Assembly: GCA_002390205.1 (NCBI GenBank) | Contig: DGOV01000094.1 | Span: forward strand, 4,129 to 68,128 | Direction of reading: 5' to 3' | DNA length: 64,000 nucleotides | Source of the DNA: Proteobacteria bacterium UBA4457 | GTDB taxonomy: Bacteria > Pseudomonadota > Gammaproteobacteria > Ga0077536 | In this document: positions 53,393-62,234 of the stretch, piece after piece | Position numbering within the stretch: position 1 is the first letter of the stretch | Layout of the letters: every line of letters starts with the position of its first letter | Made by a program: the position numbers and the translations under genes | Notes under the pieces: generated by a model | Told to the model about the DNA's origin: nothing | Database searches by the model: none | What the model saw: only the letters and a program-made list of their open reading frames with translations

Positions 53393-53992
53393 GTGAATTT
53401 CTGTAGTAAGTGCGGTTCTGCCAGGATCGAGAGAACGATCCCTTCGGGTGAGGATCGGGCACGTGATGTCTGTGGTGAATGCGGTGAGGTTTTTTATCAA
53501 AATCCTAAAATAGTTGCAGGTTGTATTCCAATATGGAAGGACAAGATCCTCCTATGCAAGAGAGCCATAGAGCCTCGCTATGGCTGGTGGACTCTTCCAG
53601 CCGGTTATATGGAGAATGGTGAAACTATTGCTGAAGGGGCAAAACGGGAAACTGCAGAAGAAGCATGTGCTGATGTGGTCGTCCAGCAACTATTTGCGCT
53701 CTTTAGTCTTCCTGAGATTAATCAGGTCTATATGATTTTCTTATCTCAACTGGCTAACCTGAACTTCTCTCCAGGCTCGGAGAGCTTAGAATGTAAATTA
53801 TTTTCTGAGACAGAGATCCCTTGGTCGGAAATAGCATTCCCGACGATTACCCATAGTTTAAAATTCTACTTTGAAGATTTAAAAAGCGGAACTTTTAAAC
53901 AGCATATTGGAGATATAAAGCGGAAAGGTGGACAGTTAATTCTCCAACCGCAATTGACGTGGGATAAAACAGAGATACCGAGTCATTGGTAG
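53393..53992 (+). CDS. NUDIX hydrolase with N-terminal zinc ribbon
   Basis: A 199-residue protein. Four Cys in CSKCGSARIERTI and DVCGECGEVFYQNP form a zinc ribbon (residues ~4-37), followed by the NUDIX box GYMENGETIAEGAKRETAEE (~75-94). This arrangement is close to NudC-like NADH pyrophosphatases, though shorter. It hydrolyses nucleoside diphosphate-linked substrates, probably in the cytoplasm. GTG start with AGGAGG upstream. It may be co-transcribed with the HIT gene 27-48 bases downstream. Confidence 0.9.
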   Translation: MNFCSKCGSARIERTIPSGEDRARDVCGECGEVFYQNPKIVAGCIPIWKDKILLCKRAIEPRYGWWTLPAGYMENGETIAEGAKRETAEEACADVVVQQLFALFSLPEINQVYMIFLSQLANLNFSPGSESLECKLFSETEIPWSEIAFPTITHSLKFYFEDLKSGTFKQHIGDIKRKGGQLILQPQLTWDKTEIPSHW

Positions 53993-54039
53993 CTATTTTT
54001 AGTGCTTAGAGATTATTTTTGAAAAGAAGCGAAGTTGCT

Positions 54040-54384
54040 ATGGTCGAGAAAAGTATATTTGAACGGATTATCGACAGGGAACTTTCGGCGAATATAGTGC
54101 ATGAAGACGAGTTATGTATTGCTTTTCATGATCTTGACCCTCAAGCGCCGCTGCATGTTTTAATTTGCCCTAAAAAGCGGATAAATATGATCTCTGAGGC
54201 TTTGGCGGAGGATCTAGATGTTCTGGGCCACCTACTTCTTGTAGCACCGGTTGTAGCCGCTGCTGAAGGGTATGCTGATGCCTTTAGGCTGACAATAAAT
54301 AATGGGTCTGGCGCTGGCCAAACTGTTTTTCATTTGCACATTCATTTAATGGCGGGTCGACCTTTTTCTTGGCCTCCAGGGTAA
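54040..54384 (+). CDS. HIT-family (HINT-like) nucleotide-binding protein
   Basis: A 114-residue HINT protein. The His triad is in TVFHLHIHLMAG (HxHxH, ~residues 96-107), with the family-typical HDLDPQAPLHVLICPKK in the middle and SIFERIIDRELSANIVHEDE at the N-terminus. HINT proteins hydrolyse adenosine phosphoramidates. The ATG at 54040 gives the standard length; a TTG at 54019 would add seven residues. Confidence 0.92.
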   Translation: MVEKSIFERIIDRELSANIVHEDELCIAFHDLDPQAPLHVLICPKKRINMISEALAEDLDVLGHLLLVAPVVAAAEGYADAFRLTINNGSGAGQTVFHLHIHLMAGRPFSWPPG

Positions 54385-54394
54385 TTTTATTTCG

Positions 54395-54416
54395 CAGGGA
54401 GTAGCGTTTTGCCCTG
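54395..54416. terminator. Possible bidirectional stem-loop between HIT and rho genes
   Basis: CAGGG and CCCTG arms around AGTAGCGTTTTG separate the convergent HIT and rho genes. Moderate stem; weak T tract on the minus-strand side. Confidence 0.35.
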
Positions 54417-54421
54417 TAACT

Positions 54422-55681
54422 TTATCTCTTCATCGCATCGAAGAACTCAGCGTTATTTTTGGTGGCTTTGAAACGCTCTAGTATAAATTCCATCGCAGCT
54501 ACCTCTTCCATCGAGTGCAGTAGCTTTCTAAGGATCCATATTTTTTGCAGCTCGTCAGCTTTAGTCAGAATTTCTTCTCGCCTAGTACCTGAGCGATTGA
54601 TGTTAACGCTTGGAAATATACGTTTTTCAGCAACCTTTCTTTCAAGGTGGATTTCCATATTTCCTGTGCCTTTAAACTCTTCGTAAATTACATCATCCAT
54701 TCGAGAACCAGTATCGACAAGAGCTGTGGCAATTATTGTTAAACTACCGCCTTCTTCTATATTGCGAGCAGCTCCAAAAAATCGTTTTGGACGTTGCAGA
54801 GCGTTTGCATCAACACCTCCTGTTAAAACCTTACCTGATGATGGGACTACAGTATTGTAGGCCCGCGCCAGACGTGTAATCGAGTCTAGAAGTATGATTA
54901 CATTTTGCTTGTGTTCTACTAGTCTTTTTGCCTTTTCAATAACCATCTCTGCAACCTGAACGTGACGGCTGGCTGGCTCATCAAAAGTACTAGCAACTAC
55001 TTCTCCTCTTACGGAGCGTTGCATCTCTGTGACTTCTTCTGGTCTCTCGTCTATCAACAATACAATTAAGTAGCAATCTGGATGATTAACACCTAGGGAG
55101 TGAGCAATACTCTGCAGCATCATTGTTTTGCCTGCTTTTGGTGGGGAAATTACCAAACCTCTTTGTCCTTTCCCAATTGGGGAGACGAGATCTATGATTC
55201 TAGGTGTGAGATCCTCAGTACTACCGTTGCCGAGCTCCAGTTGTAATCGTTCCTGTGGGAAGAGCGGTGTCAGATTTTCGAAAAGAACTTTACTCTTAGT
55301 GTTTTCAGGTGACTCGAAGTTGATTTCTCCAACTTTTAGCAGCGCGAAATATCTTTCACCATCTTTAGGCGGCCTAATTTTCCCGGAGATTGTATCTCCC
55401 GTTCTTAGGCTGAAGCGTCTAATTTGACTTGGAGATACATAGATGTCATCAGCTCCTGCGAGGTAAGAAGCATCACCGGATCGCAGAAAACCAAACCCGT
55501 CCTGTAGGATTTCGAGCACCCCGTCTCCAGAAATATCTTCTCCTTTTTTTGCTTGTGCTTTAAGGATATTAAAGATTACATCTTGTTTACGGGAACGGCC
55601 TGTCCCTTCCACTCCCATTTCTTCAGATATTATTAGAAGTTCCGATGCTGTTTTTTGTTTTAGTTCTGTAAGATTCATCAT
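54422..55681 (-). CDS. rho: Transcription termination factor Rho
   Basis: A 419-residue hexameric RNA helicase. N-terminal helix bundle ([20 protein letters not shown]), RNA-binding domain with [11 protein letters not shown], Walker [12 protein letters not shown], Walker B in [17 protein letters not shown] and the Q and R loops ([20 protein letters not shown]). It matches the canonical enteric length and sequence with no insertion. It acts on untranslated RNA in the cytoplasm. Adjacent to trxA, as in many gammaproteobacteria. Confidence 0.98.
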   Translation of the reverse strand: MMNLTELKQKTASELLIISEEMGVEGTGRSRKQDVIFNILKAQAKKGEDISGDGVLEILQDGFGFLRSGDASYLAGADDIYVSPSQIRRFSLRTGDTISGKIRPPKDGERYFALLKVGEINFESPENTKSKVLFENLTPLFPQERLQLELGNGSTEDLTPRIIDLVSPIGKGQRGLVISPPKAGKTMMLQSIAHSLGVNHPDCYLIVLLIDERPEEVTEMQRSVRGEVVASTFDEPASRHVQVAEMVIEKAKRLVEHKQNVIILLDSITRLARAYNTVVPSSGKVLTGGVDANALQRPKRFFGAARNIEEGGSLTIIATALVDTGSRMDDVIYEEFKGTGNMEIHLERKVAEKRIFPSVNINRSGTRREEILTKADELQKIWILRKLLHSMEEVAAMEFILERFKATKNNAEFFDAMKR

Positions 55682-55894
55682 GAGATATTTTTGTGAGCTT
55701 TTTGTGTGTGATTAGAGTTATTGGAATTGTAAAAAAGGACGATTCACCGATCAGAGATAACGTTTTTTTCTTTCTTACGGGAAATTATCGGGCGGGTCGC
55801 CTGACAACCTGTAGACACAATAGCACGGAGGTTAAGCGCAGTCTACTATTGCGACACCTCTTATTTTCTGCCACCTAAGGCTGCTTCTTAAGCC

Positions 55895-56221
55895 TTAAAT
55901 ATTACCGTCAATAAAGGCTGTTAGCTGAGACTTGGAAAGAGCGCCGACTTGGGTAGCAACTACATTTCCATCTTTAAAAATCATCAAACACGGAATGCCT
56001 CTAACCCCATATTTCTGAGCAGTTTCACCATTCTGATCAACATCTAGCTTTGCTATTTTCAATTTATCAGAGTAATCCGGGCCAACCTCGTCTAGAATAG
56101 GTGCAATCATTTTGCAGGGTCCGCACCATTCTGCCCAATAATCGACTAAGACTGGTGTCGCGGATTGAACTACATCTGTGTCGAAAGAGTCGTCAGTAAC
56201 GTGTAATATTTTGTCGCTCAT
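55895..56221 (-). CDS. trxA: Thioredoxin
   Basis: A 108-residue protein with the WCGPC redox motif in [16 protein letters not shown] (~residues 28-43) and the usual cis-Pro in RGIPCLMIF. This carries a Cys before Leu (IPCLM) rather than the common IPTLL. It reduces disulphides in the cytoplasm. The hairpin AAGGCT/AGCCTT right after its stop codon (~55876-55897) may end its transcript. Confidence 0.96.
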   Translation of the reverse strand: MSDKILHVTDDSFDTDVVQSATPVLVDYWAEWCGPCKMIAPILDEVGPDYSDKLKIAKLDVDQNGETAQKYGVRGIPCLMIFKDGNVVATQVGALSKSQLTAFIDGNI

Positions 56222-56326
56222 TGTAACTTTAGTATTCCTTAGATTTATTCTAATAACTCATTGTCGACCGAACTGAATTAAAAATGCAAGCTCGAAATTA
56301 AATGAGCATAGGGCTATTTTGATCAT

Positions 56327-57829
56327 ATGAATTTATATACTCCGTTAGAAGTGCTTATCGTCTTCGCTTCCGTTATCGTTTTTTCAATGCTATTGAAGTT
56401 CTCCATTTCCAAAATACGCAGATCTGGAGGTCGGAAGTCTAAAACTATAGATCGCAAGAACGTAAAACGTAGGAAGAGAGCCACGAAGGTAAAAAAAGAG
56501 ACTCCTGTTAATCAATCCTCAAAAAAACAAACTCCAAAAAAAGATTCTGTGACCAGCAGTTCGGTCAAGGCAATAAATAGTGATGCCGTAACAGATATAA
56601 GATTTGATAGTTTAGGTCTTCAGGAGATATTACTGGAAGGTGTGAAGGACGCTGGGTTTGAGTTCTGCACCCCGATCCAGGCGAAATCTTTGCCAGCTTT
56701 GTTACTAGGTCGAGATGTTGCTGGGCAAGCTCAAACAGGAACGGGTAAGACTGCGGCGTACCTCTTGGCTACGATGAACACTATCTTGTTGGGGGATGAG
56801 CGAGTTGAATGGGCTATTGGTGGCTTTGCCCCGCGCGGTATAATACTGGCACCTACCAGAGAATTAGCGATTCAAATTCATCAAGATGCTCTGACTTTAG
56901 GCCGGCATAGCGGACTTAGTCTGGGTTTGATATACGGAGGAGTCGATTATGATAAGCAGCGCAAGATATTGGAAGGCGGTGTAGACATTATTATAGGTAC
57001 TCCAGGGCGAATCATTGACTTCTTTAAACAAGAAGTCTTTTCTTTAGATAAGATTCAGGCTCTCGTTCTCGATGAAGCTGACCGTATGTTCGACCTTGGC
57101 TTCATCAAGGACATTCGATTCTTGCTTCGCCGGATGCCGCAGCCTGAAAAGCGACTAAACATGCTGTATTCTGCGACACTATCTCACCGAGTAAACGAAC
57201 TGGGTTACGAGTATATGAATACTCCAGAGCTAGTTGAAGTTTTAGCGCTGGCCCCGACTGCAGATAAGGTTACACAGCTGCTCTATCACGTTAGTTCTGA
57301 TGAAAAAATCCGATTGCTTATAGGGCTTTTCAGGCAACATGAGCCAAAGAGAGCTATAGTTTTCGCCAATACGAAGCGAGTAGTAGCGCTGGTGGTGTCG
57401 TACTTGAACAGTAATGGTTACCGAGCTAGAGCTTTATCGGGAGATGTAGAACAGTCTAAGCGTCAGCGTTTGATAGGTGATTTTAAATCTGGGGCTGTAT
57501 CTATAGTCGTAGCGACTGATGTCGCTGCTAGAGGTCTGCATATTCCAGATGTGAGTCACGTTTTTAACTTTGACCTACCTCACAACTGTGAAGATTATGT
57601 CCACCGGATTGGTCGGACCGCGAGAGCCGGAGAGAGCGGAGAGGCGATTAGTTTTGCTTGTGAGGAATATGTTTTTTCACTAGAAAGCATCGAGTCTTAC
57701 GTCGAGAACAAAATACCAGTGGATCCTGTCACAGAAAATTTGTTACCAAAAGTTACCAAACCACCATACGACGAAACTAGAGCGTCAAGCGATCGTAGGA
57801 AACCGAGAAGAAGAAGCCCTGGAACCTAG
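56327..57829 (+). CDS. rhlB: DEAD-box RNA helicase, RhlB-like, with N-terminal membrane anchor
   Basis: A 500-residue DEAD-box ATPase. Residues 8-26 (EVLIVFASVIVFSMLLKFS) are a strong hydrophobic segment followed by a very basic linker (~30-75). The helicase core begins near 91 with the Q motif (CTPIQAKSLPA). Walker A is AQTGTGKT (135-142), then LVLDEADRM, SAT in LYSATLS, and HRIGRTARAGESGEA. RhlB normally works with RNase E in the degradosome. Its position next to trxA-rho matches enteric rhlB. The first ATG has no clear ribosome binding site; no other early start was found. Anchor seen directly; localisation inferred. Confidence 0.9.
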   Translation: MNLYTPLEVLIVFASVIVFSMLLKFSISKIRRSGGRKSKTIDRKNVKRRKRATKVKKETPVNQSSKKQTPKKDSVTSSSVKAINSDAVTDIRFDSLGLQEILLEGVKDAGFEFCTPIQAKSLPALLLGRDVAGQAQTGTGKTAAYLLATMNTILLGDERVEWAIGGFAPRGIILAPTRELAIQIHQDALTLGRHSGLSLGLIYGGVDYDKQRKILEGGVDIIIGTPGRIIDFFKQEVFSLDKIQALVLDEADRMFDLGFIKDIRFLLRRMPQPEKRLNMLYSATLSHRVNELGYEYMNTPELVEVLALAPTADKVTQLLYHVSSDEKIRLLIGLFRQHEPKRAIVFANTKRVVALVVSYLNSNGYRARALSGDVEQSKRQRLIGDFKSGAVSIVVATDVAARGLHIPDVSHVFNFDLPHNCEDYVHRIGRTARAGESGEAISFACEEYVFSLESIESYVENKIPVDPVTENLLPKVTKPPYDETRASSDRRKPRRRSPGT

Positions 57830-57906
57830 GGTACAGGCGAAACCGATATTTGCATGCTAAAAGCCTCATTTCCTATTAATATAGCTGTAATCTTGGAGTT
57901 CCTGTC

Positions 57907-58035
57907 ATGAAAAAAAAACTAACGATAAAACATAGACTATTGCCATTCATGCTTATCATCAGTTGTCTTAGCTTTGGTTGCGGGCAGAAAGGTGAATTAT
58001 TTATTCCGGACTCTGCTGTCCAGCAACCTAAATAG
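57907..58035 (+). CDS. lptM: LptM/YifL-like small lipoprotein
   Basis: A 42-residue lipoprotein. A lysine-rich start (MKKKLTIKHR) leads into a hydrophobic h-region ending with the lipobox SFGCGQKGELFIP. This matches the LptM family (YifL, LppL), whose mature start is CGxKGxLYxP; LptM helps LptD maturation in outer-membrane LPS transport. Located directly upstream of lysA, a common gammaproteobacterial arrangement. Ten bases separate it from lysA, so they are probably co-transcribed. Confidence 0.9.
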   Translation: MKKKLTIKHRLLPFMLIISCLSFGCGQKGELFIPDSAVQQPK

Positions 58036-58044
58036 ATTTACCTT

Positions 58045-59316
58045 ATGCGCAAATCCGAAATTTTTAATTACCAGGATGGCAAGCTGCATGCCGAGTCAGC
58101 TGATCTAGATACTATCGCGCGACAAGTTGGTACCCCATGTTATGTCTATTCCAGGGCGGCGATTGAAGCAGCTTGGTTAGAATACGACGATGCCTTCAGC
58201 GACCGAAGGCATGAAGTGTTTTACGCTGTTAAAGCGAACGATAACCTATCCATTATCAAAACGTTGCATTTGCTAGGTTCTAGCTTCGATGTGGTTTCTA
58301 TTGGCGAGCTACTAAGAGTTCTAGAGGTTGGGGTGGACGCAAGTCGTGTGGTTTTCTCAGGTGTGGGGAAAAGTGTCCAGGAAATTTCAAGAGCTATTAA
58401 ACTCGATGTCGGGACTATAAATATTGAGTCTTTGGAAGAATTTAAGAGAATTGAAGCTGTTACCAATGAACTCAGAATGTCGGTAAACGTAGCCGTTAGA
58501 GTTAACCCCGATGTTGATCCCAAAACACATCCATATATTTCTACGGGTCTTAAAAACAACAAGTTTGGAGTACCTATCGAGGATGCTCTTGAGCTATATA
58601 AGTGCATTGCGACGTCTCGCTGGATAACCGCCACAGGTATTGCATGTCATATAGGATCTCAGATAGTGGACGTCGAGCCAATATTAGAGGCAGTAAAACA
58701 GATAGTTTTGCTGGCGTCAGGACTTGATGCATTAGGTATAAAAATCAAAACAATTGATGTGGGTGGTGGACTAGGCATCAGTTATAAGGACGAACAACCT
58801 CCGAAGATCCGTAGTTTTGTGTCAGCTTTGCTGGGGGCAGTCCCTGCTAACTTTAAGATCGCATTAGAACCCGGAAGATCCATAGTTGGGCATACTGGCA
58901 TTCTTTTGACGAGAGTAGAGTTGGTAAAACAGACGGCATATAGTCGTTTCGTTATTGTAGATGCCGCGATGAACGATCTTCTGAGACCTTCGCTTTATAG
59001 TGCTTGGCATGACATAGTGACCTGTGATGAAAAATCCCCAGCTGAGATAGAGGCTGCAGCTTTATGTGATGTGGTCGGACCCGTATGCGAGACTGGTGAT
59101 ACATTGGCAACAGGACGAAAATTAAGTGTCCTCGAGGGAGATTTAATCGGGGTATTGGATGCAGGAGCATATGGTGCTGTGATGGGTTCAAACTATAATG
59201 CTAGACTTAAATGTGCTGAGGTGTTGGTTCAGAACGATTCCTTTAAAATAATTAAAGCTAGGCAGAGCTTTGAAGATATGGTGAAAATAGAACAAGAATA
59301 CCTGATATCCGAATAG
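58045..59316 (+). CDS. lysA: Diaminopimelate decarboxylase
   Basis: A 423-residue PLP-dependent enzyme. PLP-lysine in FYAVKANDNLSII (near residue 62), phosphate-binding glycines in VDVGGGLGISY (TIDVGGGLG), and the active-site Cys with GPVCETGDTL. It makes lysine from meso-diaminopimelate, the last step. Downstream of lptM. Its stop codon is three bases from the start of an 18-base inverted repeat that I read as the NtrC enhancer of glnA. Confidence 0.97.
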   Translation: MRKSEIFNYQDGKLHAESADLDTIARQVGTPCYVYSRAAIEAAWLEYDDAFSDRRHEVFYAVKANDNLSIIKTLHLLGSSFDVVSIGELLRVLEVGVDASRVVFSGVGKSVQEISRAIKLDVGTINIESLEEFKRIEAVTNELRMSVNVAVRVNPDVDPKTHPYISTGLKNNKFGVPIEDALELYKCIATSRWITATGIACHIGSQIVDVEPILEAVKQIVLLASGLDALGIKIKTIDVGGGLGISYKDEQPPKIRSFVSALLGAVPANFKIALEPGRSIVGHTGILLTRVELVKQTAYSRFVIVDAAMNDLLRPSLYSAWHDIVTCDEKSPAEIEAAALCDVVGPVCETGDTLATGRKLSVLEGDLIGVLDAGAYGAVMGSNYNARLKCAEVLVQNDSFKIIKARQSFEDMVKIEQEYLISE

Positions 59317-59319
59317 GTG

Positions 59320-59368
59320 TGCACCTTAATAGAGCGCGAGAGTCTTTGATGCGCTCTATTAAGGTGCA
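59320..59368. promoter_or_regulatory. Paired NtrC-like boxes (18-bp perfect inverted repeat) upstream of glnA
   Basis: TGCACCTTAATAGAGCGC (59320-59337) and GCGCTCTATTAAGGTGCA (59351-59368) are perfect complements with a 13-base loop. Each arm contains a 17-base site like the NtrC consensus TGCACC-N5-GGTGCA and like the glnL box at 61133. Centre-to-centre distance is 32 bp, as for the two strong enteric glnA sites. The centres lie about 115 and 83 bases before the start expected from the sigma-54 promoter. No T tract follows, so this is unlikely to be only the lysA terminator. Confidence 0.72.
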
Positions 59369-59416
59369 AAAAATATTACACAATTCCCATCCCGCGCTCG
59401 CATCGCGATTAAATGC

Positions 59417-59433
59417 TGGCATAATTTTTGCAT
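59417..59433 (+). promoter_or_regulatory. Sigma-54 promoter of glnA
   Basis: TGGCATAATTTTTGCAT: GG at 59418-59419 and GC at 59430-59431 with ten bases between, matching the -24/-12 consensus. Start expected near 59443, about 79 bases before the glnA ATG. It matches known nitrogen control of glnA. Confidence 0.85.
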
Positions 59434-59521
59434 GTTTATAAATATTGCGAGTTAATAGATGAAATCAGTTTTGTGCGATGTAGATTAAAAACATTAATGT
59501 AGTAAGTTGGAGAAAAATAAA

Positions 59522-60949
59522 ATGTCAGTAGAGAGTGTCCTGAAAACGTTGAGAGATGAGGATTATCGTTTCGTCGATATCCGATTTACAGATACAAAAG
59601 GTAAAGAGCAGCATGTCACTGTACCCACGCATGAGGTGGACGAGGACTTTTTTAAATCTGGAAAGATGTTTGATGGCTCGTCTATTGCCGGTTGGAAAGA
59701 CATCAATGAGTCAGACATGATTCTGATGCCAGATCCTTCGACCGGGGTGCTTGACCCTTTTTTTGAGGAGAAAACCTACAATATCCGATGCGATGTAGTT
59801 GAGCCTTCAACTGGAGAGGGTTACGACCGTTGCCCGAGGTCAATCGCGAAAAGAGCCGAGGAGTATCTAAACTCGTCAGGTATCGGAGATACCGCGTATT
59901 TTGGTCCCGAACCTGAATTTTTTATCTTTGACGACGTGAAATGGACGAACGAGATGAAAGGCTCAGGATTTTGCATCGATTCTGACGAAGCTGGTTGGAA
60001 TTCTAACAAATCATTTGAGGATGGTAATACAGGACATCGTCCTGGCGTCAAAGGAGGCTACTTTCCAGTTCCTCCAGTTGACTCCCTTCATGATATGAGA
60101 TCTACAATGTGCTCCGTGATGGAAGAAATGGGCGTGGAGGTTGAAGTACATCACCATGAGGTCGCCACAGCGGGGCAATGTGAGATAGGCACTAAATTTG
60201 ATACGCTTGTGAAACGAGCCGATGCAAATCAAATATTTAAATATTGTGTTCACAATGTAGCCCACGGCTACGGGAAAACCGCGACTTTTATGCCCAAGCC
60301 ACTAGTTGGTGATAATGGGAGTGGCATGCACGTGCATCAATCTATAAGTAAGGACGGAAAAAATCTATTTGCGGGAGATGGATACGGCAACCTGTCTGAG
60401 ACAGCATTATATTATATTGGTGGCATTATAAAACATGCGCGTGCCATTAACGCTTTCACCAACGCAAGCACGAATAGCTACAAGAGACTAGTTCCTGGAT
60501 TCGAGGCACCAACTTTCCTAGCATATTCTGCGCGAAACAGGTCGGCCGCGGTTAGGATACCTTGGGTTGATAGCGAGAGAGCTAGAAGAATTGAAGTCAG
60601 ATTTCCTGATTCCGCTGGCAACCCATACTTCGCGTTTACAGCTTTGCTGATGGCTGGTCTTGATGGTATAAAGAATAAAATACATCCTGGTGAGCCTCAG
60701 GATAAAGATTTGTACGCTGTTGAGACGAATGAATTGACCGGTCTGCCCATCAACGATGAAATTCCGACAGTTTGTTTTTCCTTACACGAGGCTTTAGTTG
60801 CTCTAGATGGTGACCGAGACTTTTTAAAGGCCGGAAACGTCTTTTCTGATGCTGCAATTGATGCTTATATTTCATTGAAAATGGAGGAGGTAACGACTAT
60901 GAGAATGTCGACCCATCCTGCAGAATTCGCGATGTACTATAGTCTTTAA
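59522..60949 (+). CDS. glnA: Glutamine synthetase type I with modified adenylylation loop
   Basis: A 475-residue dodecameric GSI-beta enzyme that makes glutamine from glutamate, ammonia and ATP. Signatures present: [13 protein letters not shown] (~49-61), the ATP-binding [16 protein letters not shown] (~259-274), and the latch/C-terminal EFAMYYSL. The adenylylation Tyr is retained (Tyr398 in DKDLY), but instead of the usual LYDLPPEE the sequence runs [17 protein letters not shown], giving 15 residues rather than 9 before the next conserved Ile-Pro. ATG at 59522 chosen for GGAG spacing; a TTG-like start 15 bases upstream is less likely. Controlled by the sigma-54/NtrC elements upstream. Confidence 0.97.
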   Translation: MSVESVLKTLRDEDYRFVDIRFTDTKGKEQHVTVPTHEVDEDFFKSGKMFDGSSIAGWKDINESDMILMPDPSTGVLDPFFEEKTYNIRCDVVEPSTGEGYDRCPRSIAKRAEEYLNSSGIGDTAYFGPEPEFFIFDDVKWTNEMKGSGFCIDSDEAGWNSNKSFEDGNTGHRPGVKGGYFPVPPVDSLHDMRSTMCSVMEEMGVEVEVHHHEVATAGQCEIGTKFDTLVKRADANQIFKYCVHNVAHGYGKTATFMPKPLVGDNGSGMHVHQSISKDGKNLFAGDGYGNLSETALYYIGGIIKHARAINAFTNASTNSYKRLVPGFEAPTFLAYSARNRSAAVRIPWVDSERARRIEVRFPDSAGNPYFAFTALLMAGLDGIKNKIHPGEPQDKDLYAVETNELTGLPINDEIPTVCFSLHEALVALDGDRDFLKAGNVFSDAAIDAYISLKMEEVTTMRMSTHPAEFAMYYSL

Positions 60950-60970
60950 AATCTATAACTCCGAAAGTTG

Positions 60971-61000
60971 AAAGCCCCCCTAGTTGGGGGCTTCTTTATT
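60971..61000 (+). terminator. Rho-independent terminator after glnA
   Basis: AAGCCCCC, loop CTAGTT, GGGGGCTT followed by CTTTATTATT: an eight-bp GC-rich stem with a T-rich tail. It separates glnA from glnL. Confidence 0.9.
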
Positions 61001-61132
61001 ATTGAGTGTATATTTCTTACTTGGTCTGATTCTTGCTTGTATATCTAGTAAGGCTTTATTTAAGATAGAGGCGGAAAATGCCGGGGAATAAAGGGAATGT
61101 TGTGAAGAAGTGCTGGACTTTTCTGGTTTCTA

Positions 61133-61149
61133 TGCACCAAAATAGTGCG
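61133..61149. promoter_or_regulatory. NtrC-like box abutting the glnL start
   Basis: TGCACCAAAATAGTGCG matches the enteric NtrC site TGCACCAAAATGGTGCA at 15 of 17 positions. It ends two bases before the glnL ATG, so bound NtrC would block translation initiation or transcription there, as in enteric glnL autoregulation. Confidence 0.72.
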
Positions 61150-61151
61150 AA

Positions 61152-62234
61152 ATGACGAAAGTAGTCAATAAAGAGTCCGTACAGACACTCGACCTTCTCA
61201 ATGCACTCTCGACTTCTGTGGTGCTGGTGGATAGATCTCTACGGATTGTCTTGGTGAATGCCGCTGCTCAGGCATTATTGTCTATGAGCGAAATGAAGCT
61301 GAAAGGACGTTTGCTTGCTGAATGCTTTCCTGCTCTACCGACACTTCATAAGGCATCGCTCCGCGCGCTGACTGAAGAAAAGTCATTTGTTGAAAGAGAT
61401 CTAAGATTCAGTTTTCCCGATCGAGAAAAATTGTTTGTAGACTGTAATTTTGCTCCTATTTGGCATAGTGAATCAGAGCCGTCATTCGTGCTGTTAGAGA
61501 TTTTTAATTTCGCGCGACTAAAGAGCATTCGCCATGATGGTGACTTGTTACAGCAAAATAATGCGGCTAGCGCGTTATTACAAGGCCTAGCCCATGAAGT
61601 AAAAAACCCTCTAGGCGGTATCCGAGGTGCAGCGCAATTGCTGGAGAAAGAACTAGCGGACAAGAGCCTTGCGGAGTACACCCAAGTCATTATTGGAGAG
61701 GCCGACAGGCTTCGTGGCTTAGTTGATAGAATCAGGGAGCCTCTAGTTATCTTAGAGATAACGAAGGTTAACGTCCATGAGGTGTTAGAGCATGTCCGAC
61801 TTATCGTCACCACAGAGCATGGTGAGGATATATCAATTCAAGACGATTATGATCCAAGCATACCGGATTTGAGTGCTGATAGAGATAAATTGATCCAAGC
61901 TTTTATGAATTTGATGAGGAATGCTGCCCAAGCACTCAGTTCAGAAGGAGGCACAATTACTTTGCGAACGCGCGTACAAGGAAAGTTTACTATTGGCTCT
62001 GTGTTACATCGATTAGTGCTTGCGGTCCAAATTATCGACGACGGGCCTGGAATCGATCCTCAACTGCGGTCTAGTATATTTTACCCTCTGGTATCGGGTC
62101 GCGCTGAGGGTACCGGATTAGGTTTGTCACTTGCCCAGTCTATGATTAAGCGGCAGGGCGGGATGATTGGTTTTGAAAGTGAGCCAGGTAAAACTATTTT
62201 TACTGTTTGGCTTCCTTTAGGAGAGGATAAATGA
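61152..62234 (+). CDS. glnL: Nitrogen regulation histidine kinase NtrB
   Basis: A 360-residue cytoplasmic sensor. N-terminal PAS-like domain (~10-120: LVDRSLRIVLVNAAAQALLS), H-box QGLAHEVKNPLGGIRGAAQL (His148), and ATP-binding G boxes IDDGPGIDPQLRSSIFYPLV and GTGLGLSLAQS. NtrB phosphorylates or dephosphorylates NtrC according to P-II state. No ribosome binding site is visible because an NtrC-like box occupies the position. Overlaps glnG by four bases (ATGA). Confidence 0.96.
   Translation: MTKVVNKESVQTLDLLNALSTSVVLVDRSLRIVLVNAAAQALLSMSEMKLKGRLLAECFPALPTLHKASLRALTEEKSFVERDLRFSFPDREKLFVDCNFAPIWHSESEPSFVLLEIFNFARLKSIRHDGDLLQQNNAASALLQGLAHEVKNPLGGIRGAAQLLEKELADKSLAEYTQVIIGEADRLRGLVDRIREPLVILEITKVNVHEVLEHVRLIVTTEHGEDISIQDDYDPSIPDLSADRDKLIQAFMNLMRNAAQALSSEGGTITLRTRVQGKFTIGSVLHRLVLAVQIIDDGPGIDPQLRSSIFYPLVSGRAEGTGLGLSLAQSMIKRQGGMIGFESEPGKTIFTVWLPLGEDK

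Noticed and set aside
59320..59368. Reading the 18-bp inverted repeat as the lysA terminator
   Set aside because: No T tract follows on either strand, and both arms match NtrC boxes with correct helical spacing, so an enhancer explains it better; a secondary hairpin role is not excluded.
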